The notes below the pieces were generated by a model that searched no databases, was not told the DNA's origin, and was given only the letters and a program-made list of their open reading frames with translations. Positions 54,689 through 64,000 of a stretch of 64,000 bases of DNA are shown piece by piece. Position 1 is the first letter of the stretch. The number at the start of each line of letters is the position of its first letter. Source of the DNA: Phoronis australis (lineage: Eukaryota; Phoronida; Phoronidae); contig NMRA01000233.1 in assembly GCA_002633005.1 (NCBI GenBank), positions 540,180-604,179 of the forward strand. Reading direction: 5' to 3'. Made by a program: the position numbers and the translations under genes.

Positions 54689-55108
54689 TCAGTTTGCTGA
54701 AATATGTTTGCAAGTTGCCACTGAGACAGGCATGGTCAACAATAACTGCAACGCAGTTCTCAGGTTTGGAAACAAATCCTTTCCACTTTGTGTGGTGGCC
54801 TTCGGAAGCTCATCTGTTGTTGAAAACTTGTATGTGTACAGTTGTTTCTTGAGGAGCGATCGGCAGTCGATAGTTTCTTCACTAAGTAAGCTGCCGTTGA
54901 AATCCCCTTCAAATGCAGTACCAAATCGGCAGATCGTTGCAACAGACATGATTCCAAGCAGCCAAACATAAGTGACCAGCAAGAGGAAGCCGAGCTGAGA
55001 GTTCAGTGTTTGAGTCGAGTTTTTGCGTTCTTGAAGTTCAATTGCCAACGTTTCTATTGCAAGCTTCACCACGCTGACAATTTCATCTGACACGGATAGT
55101 CTCTCAGT
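54689..55108 (-). CDS. Candidate exon of an unknown single-pass membrane protein
   Basis: The longest uninterrupted frame in this region. It follows a possible acceptor (CTGTAG|ACTGAG at 55109) and ends at a stop at 54689-54691; 139 codons. It lacks an ATG ahead of its hydrophobic segment (GFLLLVTYVWLLGIM), so it would be a terminal exon with an upstream start, or not real. The part before the segment (DEIVSVVKLAIETLAIEL) recurs many times, broken, in the adjacent repeat array; the part after it, with Cys residues at TICRFGT and IDCRSLL, does not. No family recognised. Confidence 0.3.
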   Translation of the reverse strand, partial: TERLSVSDEIVSVVKLAIETLAIELQERKNSTQTLNSQLGFLLLVTYVWLLGIMSVATICRFGTAFEGDFNGSLLSEETIDCRSLLKKQLYTYKFSTTDELPKATTQSGKDLFPNLRTALQLLLTMPVSVATCKHISAN

Positions 55109-58100
55109 CTACAGCTTCCTCCCAAGTTGTGTTTCAGTTACGCATCATATGCCTCAGTCTCTGTGGACCTTTTGGAGACCTTAATTGATATAAAGAACTG
55201 TTCTTACTGTTGTATTAGACAAAAAGTGTCCAGACAGAACACATTACTATTGAAGTGATGTTTTACTGTGGTACTAGACAAAACGAGTCCATTTGACACA
55301 GATTGATTTAAAGAACCATACTTTCTGATGTATTGGACAGAAATGACCACATACAACAGGTTAGTATCGAAAGTAATGCTTACTGTCGATTTCACAAAAA
55401 GTGCCTATTTAGAGCAGATAGCAATAAGGAACCGTTCTTACTGATGCATTGGACAAAAATTCTACATACAACACGCTGAAGATTTCACCTGTCATCGATA
55501 GTCCGACATCTGGTGCTTTCTCTCCAGACGTATTCACTTTCGCCTCACACTGAAAATTCCAAGCTACCAAACGTTAGTGACTGGAAATGTTTGAGTCCAG
55601 TTTCTGCGTTCTTACAATTCTACTGCCAACGTTTCTACCGCAAGCTTCACCACGCTGACAGTTTCATCTGTCACAGATAGTCTCTGTCTGTAGATTCTTC
55701 CCCAGTTGTGTTTCACTTTTGCATCATACGTCGCTCTGTGGGTCTTTGGAAGACCTTAAAAGGTCCCTAGATTGATGTAAACAACCGTATTAGACAAAGT
55801 TTTCCAGATAGTACAGATGACTATTAAAATGATGTTTACCGTAGTACTGCACAAAAGGTCTCCATTTAAAATAAATTGATATCAAGCTGAACCATTCGTA
55901 ATGATGTAGTGTCCACATGCAACAGGTCGGTATTAAAGGCAGTATTTACTGTCGTATTGCACTAAAAGTATCCAATTACAACATATTGGTATAAAGAACA
56001 GTTATCTGATATATGGAACAAAATGTCTGCATACATCCCACCGACGATTTCATCTGTCATAGATAGTCCTACATCTGGTGCTTTCTCTCCAGGGATCTTC
56101 GCTTTCGCCTCACATATACGATTCCAAGCAACCAAAGATTATTAACTGGACGTCTAAGAGGAAGCCAAGCTGAGAGTTCTTTGTTTGAGTCCGGATACTG
56201 TGTTCTTGAAGTTCTGTAGCTAACGTGACTTCCGCAAGCTTCACCACGCTGACGCTTTCATCTGTCACGGACCTTAACACATCTCCCGCTTCCTCATCAG
56301 TCGTGTTTCACTTTCGCCTCACATGTCGCACTGTGCGCCTTTTCAGTTAAGACAGAGTGGCTAGATTGATATAAAGAATTGTTCTTACTGTTGTCTTAGA
56401 CAAAAAGTGTCCGGATAGATCAGGTTTGCTATTAAAATGATTTTAACTGTTGCGCTGGAAAAATATGTTTGTGTCCGGTTTCTGCGTTCTTCGAAGTTAA
56501 ACTGTCAACTTGTCTACTGCAAGCTTCACCATGCTGACGATTTCAACAGTCACGAATATTCTAACATCTGTTTCCTCACCAGGCCTGTTTCGGTTTCTCT
56601 CCACGGTCTCTGTGTGGGCCTTTTGAAGACCACAAAAATGTCTAAATAAAACACATTGATATAAAAATAATGCTTACTTGTTCCTAGTGTACACATAGCA
56701 CAAATTACTAAAAATGAGGCGTTGGACAAACATGCCTGCAAAGAACAGATTGATACCAGGAATGACGTTAACTGTTGTATTTGACACAACGTGTCCAGAT
56801 GGAACGGGACTTCTACTATTAAAATGGTGTTTACTGTAGTACTGGAAAGACGTGCCGTTTAAAACAGATTGATATGAAGAACCATTCTTACTGACTGGTG
56901 TATTGGACAAAAAATGTCCACATGTAACACGCAGACGATTTCATCTGTCATTGATACCCCCACATCTGGTGCTTCCTCTCCAGACGTGCTCGCTTTCGCC
57001 TCACACTGAAAATTACTAGCTACCAAACGTTAGTGACTGGGCATGTTTGAGTCCAGTTTCTGCGTTCTTAAAGTTCTACTGCCAATGTTTCTACCGCAAG
57101 CTTCACCACGCTGACAGTTTCATTTGTCACCGATGGTCCCAAAACCTGCAGATTCTTCTCCTGTTGTGTTTCAGTTTGGCATCATACGTCGCTCTGTGAG
57201 CCTTTTGAAGACCTTAAAAGGTCTTTAGATTGATATAAACAACCGTTTTTACCTGTCGTATTAGACAAAAATTTCCAGATAGAACAGATTAGTATTAAAA
57301 TGATGTTTATCGTAGTTTTGCTAAAAAGTATCCATTAAAAACAAATTGAAATAAAGAACCATTCGTACTGATGTATTGGAAAAAATGTTCACATACAACA
57401 GGTCGGTAACAACAGGTAATATGCACTGTCGCATTGCAGTAAAAGTATCCATTGACAATAGATTGGTATAAAGAACCGTTATCTGATATATGGAACAAAA
57501 TGTCTGCATACAACCCACCGACGATTTCATCTGTCACAGATAGTCCTACATCTGGTGCTTTCTCTCCAGGCATCTTCGCTTTCGCCTCACACATACGATT
57601 CCAAGCAACCAAAGATTATTAACTGGACGTCTAATAGGAAGCCAAGCTGAGAGTTCTTTGTTTGAGTTCGGATACTGCGTTCTTCATGTTCTGCAGCACA
57701 TCTACTTCCTCATCAGTCGTGTTTCACTTTCGCCTCACACGTCGCTCTGTTCGCCTTTTCAGTTAAGACAAAGTGGGTAGATTGGTATAAAGAACTGTCT
57801 TAGACAAAAAGTGCCCCGATAGATCAGGTTTGCTATTAAAATGATGTTTACTGTTGTACTGTAAAAATGCGTTTGGCTCCTCGAGTTAAATTGCCAAAGT
57901 GTCTACTGCAAGCTTTACCATACTGACGATTTCAACTGTCACGAATATTCTAATATCTAATTCCTCACCATGCATGTCTCAGTTTCGCCCACGGTCTCTG
58001 TGTGGACCTTTTGAAGACCTCAAAAAATGTCCAAATAGAACACATTAATATAAAAATAATGCTCACTTGTTCCTAGTGCCCACTTAGTATAGATTCATAT

Positions 58101-59450
58101 CAAATGATACGTTGGACAAAAATGTCTGCAAAGAACAGATTGATACCAGGAATGATGTTAACTGTTGTATTAGACAAAAAGCGTCCAGATAGAACGGGAC
58201 TACTTTTAAGATGGTGTTTACTGCAGTACTGGAAAAACGGGCCATAATTCTTACTGTCTGGTGTATTGCACAGAAAATGTCCACATGCAACACGTTGACG
58301 ATTTCATCTGTCATTGATAGCTCAATGTCCCACATCTGTTGCTTCCTCTCTAGTCGTGTTTCCTTTCGTGTTGTACGTTGCTTTGTGGACCTTTTGAACA
58401 CTTCAAAAAGTGTCCACGTAGAACAGATTTATATAAAAATGGTGCTTAAGTCATGTTGCACAAAAAGTATCCACTGCAGAATACAAAAAAAATATTCTTA
58501 CTGTTGTATTAGATAAAAGTATCCACGTAGAACAGATTACTATTCATGTGGTGTTCACTTTTGTAGTAGACAAAAAGCGTTCATTTAAAACAGCTAGAAG
58601 AACCATTCTTACTGAATGACTATTGCACAAAAATGTCCACATGCAACATGCTGAAGATTTCATCTCCCCATCTGATCTTTCCTCTCCAGGTGTGTTTCAT
58701 TGTCGCCTCGCACGACACTTTGTGGATCTTTGGAAAACTTCGAATTGTCCACATACATGTAGAACAGATTAATTTAAAAATGATATTTACTGTTGTATTT
58801 AAGTTGCACAAAAAGTGTCAATACAGAACGGGCTAATATAAAACTATTGTTACTGTTGGACAAAAACTTGTCCGTGTAGAACATATAAATAAAGAATTAT
58901 GTTTACTGTGGTAATGCACAGAAAGTGTAATATTTAAAGAGATTTATATAAAGAACCATACCTATTGATTAGTATCACAATATTGTCCACATATCGCACG
59001 CTGACGATTTCATCTGTCATAGATACTCCCAAATCTGCTGCTTCCTCACCAGGCATGTTTCGCTCTCGCCTCACACGTCGCTCTGTGGGCCTTTTGAAAA
59101 TCTCAAAAAGTGTCCACGAAGACATAGATTGATGTAAAAATGATATTTTCTGTTGTATTGCACAGTTTTCATCTAAAACAGAATTATACTAAAACCATTC
59201 TTACTTATACAGTGGACAAACCAAGAAATGTCCTCCGATTGACAGGAAAAATGTCTAGTAAAAGAGTAAATGGCAATGTCCGCAAAGAACAGATCAACGT
59301 AAATATATTTTTTTTTTTACTTTTGTGCAAGACAAACAAAGTCTACTTACAACAGACCATTGTAAAGAATAATGTTAACAGTTGTATTAGACAAAAAGTG
59401 TCCAAATAGAACAGATTATCATAAAAACTGGTGATTACTGCTAAAGCTCG
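55109..59450. repeat. Nested tandem array, about 60-bp units in about 1.45-kb blocks
   Basis: Basic unit, about 60 bp: TTACTGTTGTATTAGACAAA, AAGTGTCCA-ATAGAACAGAT, TATAAAGAAC. Between groups of units lie 200-400-bp modules with CAAGCTTCACCACGCTGAC and GATTTCATCTGTCA. The 55.50-55.86 kb stretch recurs at 56.95-57.31 kb, and 56.04-56.40 kb at 57.51-57.78 kb, giving a higher-order period of about 1.45-1.48 kb. From about 58.29 kb the spacing changes to about 355-360 bp. Confidence 0.85.
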
Positions 59451-61046
59451 ATCAATGGTATTTGGTAAACGGGTGGCAAGTCCAGATTATGGGCATAGTG
59501 TCACGGCCGTCATTAACAGTAGGAGTGCAGATGCTCTGGTGACGCAGTTTCCATATACTTGTTAGAGTGCGCATGCTCAGCCGACGTACTTTCCAGATTT
59601 CACGGCAAACATTACATTCCTCTAGAGCACGCTTTTGTGACTCAAAGAAGACTTTCGTCAGAGATAAAATGGCGACGGGGTCTACAAAATACTTGATTCT
59701 AAATTTCAATTACAAAATACACTGATCGATAGTCATCGGAAATACTCGCATGCATTAGTAAGTACGCAGAAGATATCCTAATTAGAGGTTGCTGAAGTCA
59801 CTTTTGGTAAAACGGCAATTTGCAACTACTCTTGAAGTGTCGTTTTTGGGCGCATTTGCTCATGCTCCTGATCCACACCAACAAGTCGCCCAAAAATTAA
59901 ATTACTGAACGGGCCGAGGATTACCAGGCTTAGGGAACGACCCGAGGGGTTATAGCGGTAGGGAAGCATGGAGACGGGTATTGCCAGGCAGGAGAAGCAT
60001 TGTCTGACAAGCTGTTGGATGGGAGAACAAAGTGGATAGAGCTCAATTTTCTTTTGGCGTTAGCACTGCAAAAGTTACTGTTTATAAAATACAAAGTCCC
60101 ATTAACCTTGCAATGAATCCCAAGTTCAAAATTTTAAGATGTAAATTTTTGGATGATAAAAACCACAAATGCTAGTTCTCGTCTAATTTGATAAAACGGC
60201 ATCTAGGACTTATTGCCGAGTTGTTGCTGCCCTCATAGACAGTAACCTTCTTCTTTTGTCTTGAAATTTTAGGAGTTATTTCAATTTTGATAAATTAAAC
60301 ATACAGTTTACCAGGTAACATCAGTCGTGGTTTGATGTAATGCAAATTGTTAAATGGTTCTTAATAAAGACCTGTGTGAAAGATATTTTTTTGTGAAAAC
60401 TAAGTGCTTTCTAATTATTTTGATGGAAGGGTTGTTCTCGATTTCTTGAATGTTTTAGAAAGCTATATTTGCATTACAAGCAATGTCCCAACCTGATTGT
60501 CACTTATAGTACAACTTGGACAGATTATGTAGTAATGAACTCACCAGTGGTCAGTACTTCTGCCTCGGAGATTGTCACATTTTTGAACTCTGAAAATCAA
60601 CACAATGACCTCAGTAGCCTATAGGTCAATAATTGTATAGTGCCTAGAGATAGTGACGGTACGTTTTAAAATAGTATTTACAAGTTCGTCTACGTCAAGT
60701 TCAAATGTTCACAAGTCCGACAGAAATTATGGGAGCTGGTTAATTCGAGAGACGTTGTAAGGTTCACAAGTCAGAAGGCTTACAGATGTGAAGGTTCAAA
60801 AGTCCGATGATCCTCCGAAAAGTCAAACATGGGACAAGCTGGGATTTCAAGCAAAAAAAAAATTCTAAGTCCCAAACATGAGATGTTTAACCGTAATTCA
60901 TAGTTTTTTTCAACTGAAGTACTTATCAGTCAATGTTTCAAAGTTGGAAAAGTTTTCGTTCCTTTTCTGTGTGTGGTTGTCTGCATGTTGCAACCACGTC
61001 GTTTCCGGGAAATGATGCATTTTGAAGACCTTTTTCTTTGAGCACT

Positions 61047-61367
61047 GTTAAACGGAACTGACAATTTCCTTTTTTTACCACTAGTAGGGGAGTGTAGCAA
61101 AACGGCCCATCTAGCAAGATGGTCTCTTTCTCAGTTTACCACACCGTTTTATTGCTCGACCGATAGGGGTCATAATTACATACTGGGCGCGAATCTAGTG
61201 GATTTNGTTAAACGGAACTGACAATTTCCTTTTTCTACCACTAGTAGGGGAGAGTGTGGCAAAACGGCCCATCTAGCAAGATGGTGTCTTCCTCAGTTTA
61301 CCACACCGTTTTATTGCTCGACCGATAGGGGTCATAATTACATACTGGGCGCGAATCTAGTGGATTT
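61047..61367 (+). repeat. About 160-bp direct duplication around a single N
   Basis: 61047-61205 and 61207-61367 match with a few differences; N at 61206. Confidence 0.9.
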
Positions 61368-62204
61368 GCAGACGGCATAAGCTCGTGGCAAGAAATATTT
61401 GATGGCCCTCGAAGTTAGGCGAGTATCTGCCTTTTGTAACATATTTAGACCACGTAATGTACGAAATAAACTTGATTATGGAATTAAGCTGAACAGTAAT
61501 GCTTAGTGAGTGAGAAAAAAATTAAAAAACAATTTGAAATGGCTCTGACTAGTTTACTCGGTGCATGCATGATTGTGACATCATGAATGGGCTGACACGG
61601 ACAGAGTGACAGTTATACCCCATACATATTTCATAGATAGAAAAAGTATGTTTTGTTTTAACGTTTTCGTTTTAGAGAATGTTGCGGAATTAACTTACGA
61701 AAATGTACAGGAAATGCGCAAGAAAGTGAGGACATGAACGCAAAAGCGGTGGTGAGAAGGGGCTGCACGGCATTTTAGAGTCGGTACTGAGAGTTCTACC
61801 AAAAGGATCCTCCAAAGTTCCTGGTCGTCTTACAATGAGTAATAAAACTAATTATACTGAAAAATTTTTTTAAAAATATTAATTTTTGTCAAGTATGGGG
61901 CAAATAAAACGTTTGATATCGGTTAATTTTTGTATTACGCCGTTTGTGATAGATTAGTTCTGTTTCGTCACAAAACTTCAAAAGTCTTAAAAACTTACCT
62001 TGCACTCAAATTCTATCCACTTGTCTGCAAAGTCAGTTCATGTTTAAATTCCAGAAGCTCAGAACTGTGAACAGAATCCTAGACGTGAATCTAACGGGGT
62101 GGGGAATCCTCAGTCTGTTGCTCTTTCAATAATTTGTGCACTCATACAATAATCCATCGTCTCAGCAGTGTCACAGCTGGCAGAAAACTCCTGCTTGGTT
62201 TGAG

Positions 62205-62537
62205 AAGCATTAAATAATTCAGGAAGCAGACGTCTTAGAAAGGTCAAGGATACAACACGTTCCTGTCGTTTCATTGGCTGTTCTGATCATACTACACTGG
62301 CACCTAGTGGCTAACAAAGTATCTGAGGCTAGTTTTTCCCACCTTTAAATTAAAGATTCTGCTAGCGATGNAAGCATTAAATAATTCAGGAAGCAGACGT
62401 CTTAGAAAGGTCAAGGATACAACACGTTCCTGTCGTTTCATTGGCTGTTCTGATCATACTGCACTGGCACCTAGTGGCTAACAAAGTATTTGAGGCTAGT
62501 TTTTCCCATCTTTAAATTAAAGATTCTGCTAGCGATG
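62205..62537 (+). repeat. 166-bp direct duplication around a single N
   Basis: 62205-62370 and 62372-62537 match with three or so substitutions; N at 62371. Confidence 0.9.
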
Positions 62538-63661
62538 TCTTAGGAACTTTGCTGAACTTGAGTTTTGGACGTCTTGAGAAGGATTTAATCCAATTAGTTC
62601 CCGTTAAGCCCCCGGCAGACGAATTAACGGACGGGAAAGATAGCAGAGTTGTAACAATGGTCAAACCTACATATTAAGTGAGGAAAATGAATTTTATCAA
62701 CAAGAATCGAATTGAAAATAATCGAATTAATAAATTTGTGTACAGTCCCCTCCCTAATGGACGCTGATTTTACTTATTTTACCTTAATAGTTCCAAGGGT
62801 CTTCCAGACTGACGATTACCATATATTTTGCACCATGTGATCTCAATCAGACAGCCGTGCTGCGATGACTGTACTCCAGCGTAGTTCGATAGTGGCACAT
62901 AGGTATCGGTCGAAAATCTTTCATTTGAATGATATTGATCGAGTTCCGGTTCTGTATCTTCATACCCTTTGGCGCCCTGTCAATGCATGGACATTCTGAC
63001 ACTTCATAAGGTTCTTACTCGAACTGTCCGATTCGTGCAAGCAAAATTTCGGTGTGTTATATTCTTAGCGCAAAACGACTTCGCTACACCGCGCAAATAA
63101 ATTTAAATCATTAATCTTACGAGCATTGTCATACATCATTACGTACATTTCTTTCAAGTTTTACCAACAATAAATAGATATGTCAAATCCGTCAACAATG
63201 GACTCGTATTAGCAATTTGCAGCCATGTAGACTACAGTTTAATCAAAGTGCTTAAAATCACCAATTTCATATGAAATACACCAACAAAGAAAAAAACTCC
63301 CAGCAATCGACTGGTTGTCAAATTAGAATACTCAATAACACTGTGTGACGATATGTCCATTAGCTGATATCGAGTAACGAGAGCATTGATTGTTCGATAA
63401 ATACTACCTAAAATCGGGACAACCGATCACAACATTAGTGGGATAACTAAATCGTCAGATGTTGCTCGTTTTCCCGTGGTTGATGGTGTAGTAAAGATTG
63501 GCAAGGTGTTGAATCTTTTCATTTTTTCGCGGGACGTAATATGAAGAGCGTAGATATGGCTCAAGTTTGTGCGAGAAACTCACGAGTTGGTGGATAAGAC
63601 ACGCTGACGCTGGGTACAGTCATACGTCACACTCATGCCCGTGGAGCAAAGACACTTTCTT

Positions 63662-64000
63662 TGAAAATTGCTTTTCTTCTCTTGTCTCGCTTTTTGGATG
63701 TCCACGGCTGTGACGTGCAGTGCTATAAAGGGAGGATTAATGACGTATATTTATTATTCATTATAATGACATGAATGTATCACAGAATGCACCACTTACA
63801 AACTTCTTGAGCTTGTAAGTCACTGATACAAATTAACGTATAGGCGATTNTGAAAATTGCTTTTCTTCTCTTGTCTCGCTTTTTGGATGTCCACGGCTGT
63901 GACGTGCAGTGCTATAAAGGGAGGATTAATGACGTATATTTATTATTCATTATAATGACATGAATGTATCACAGAATGCACCACTTACATTTTTCTTGAG
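63662..64000 (+). repeat. 150-bp direct duplication around a single N
   Basis: 63662-63811 matches 63851-64000; here 38 bp (63812-63849) separate the first copy from the N at 63850. The second copy is cut by the window end. Confidence 0.88.

Larger units (their letters stand above)
59460..64000. other. Intergenic or unrecognised sequence to window end
   Basis: No gene seen on either strand. It contains three single-N joints with flanking duplications (61206, 62371, 63850). The 60720-60850 stretch has several short GTTCA-AAGTC-G repeats. Confidence 0.5.

Noticed and set aside
59452-59709. 85-codon minus-strand frame after the array
   Set aside because: No domain, no splice signals of note, single isolated frame.
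59900-60030. GC-richer stretch resembling a structured RNA
   Set aside because: I could not fit it to a tRNA, 5S or snRNA pattern; no internal promoter boxes in the right spacing.
63724-63730. TATAAAG, possible TATA box
   Set aside because: No transcription start or gene follows before the window ends, and the site lies in a duplicated segment at a single-N joint.

Overview
The window is eukaryotic and metazoan: the coding signal is split into short exons with GT-AG introns of about 0.4 to 4.5 kb, UTRs end in AATAAA-type signals, and the introns carry MITEs, a LINE tail and microsatellites. My guess is an invertebrate deuterostome (hemichordate, lancelet or echinoderm), because a single TIAM-like gene resembles vertebrate TIAM1/TIAM2. 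That is inference; no marker in the window settles it. The sequence is draft quality: gaps at 9871-10320 and 34981-35120, plus several single-N joints flanked by duplicated sequence.

Layout. (1) 545-26.9 kb, plus strand: 17 exons, reading continuously in phase, of a TIAM/still-life Rac guanine nucleotide exchange factor. The 5' end is missing; the window enters inside the N-terminal PH domain and runs through coiled-coil/Ex, Ras-binding, PDZ, DH and C-terminal PH domains into a tail with three YDxP motifs. (2) 28.3-34.7 kb, minus strand, tail to tail with the first gene: a complete seven-exon PEX10 gene (297 residues), the RING-type peroxisomal import ubiquitin ligase. A 2.7-kb segment with its first two coding exons occurs again at 35.5-38.2 kb. 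(3) 38.2-44.15 kb: intergenic, with a 198-bp MITE that has 64-bp perfect terminal inverted repeats and a 9-bp target duplication. (4) 44.155-52.39 kb, plus strand: a complete six-exon class I SAM-dependent methyltransferase (273 residues) with a LINE 3' fragment in intron 1 and a decayed tandem repeat leading into exon 5. (5) 52.6-59.45 kb: a possible membrane-protein exon on the minus strand followed by a nested tandem array (about 60-bp units inside about 1.45-kb blocks) whose minus strand repeats parts of that exon. (6) 59.45-64 kb: no gene recognised; three short direct duplications around single Ns.

The three clear genes have unrelated jobs (Rac signalling, peroxisome matrix import, small-molecule or protein methylation). 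They look like ordinary neighbours, not a functional cluster. I did not find an obvious new biological system. The observations most worth following are the Crk/Nck-type YDxP ladder on the Rac GEF, the duplicated PEX10 start cassette, the nested coding-like array, and the repeat that copies the methyltransferase exon 5 splice acceptor.
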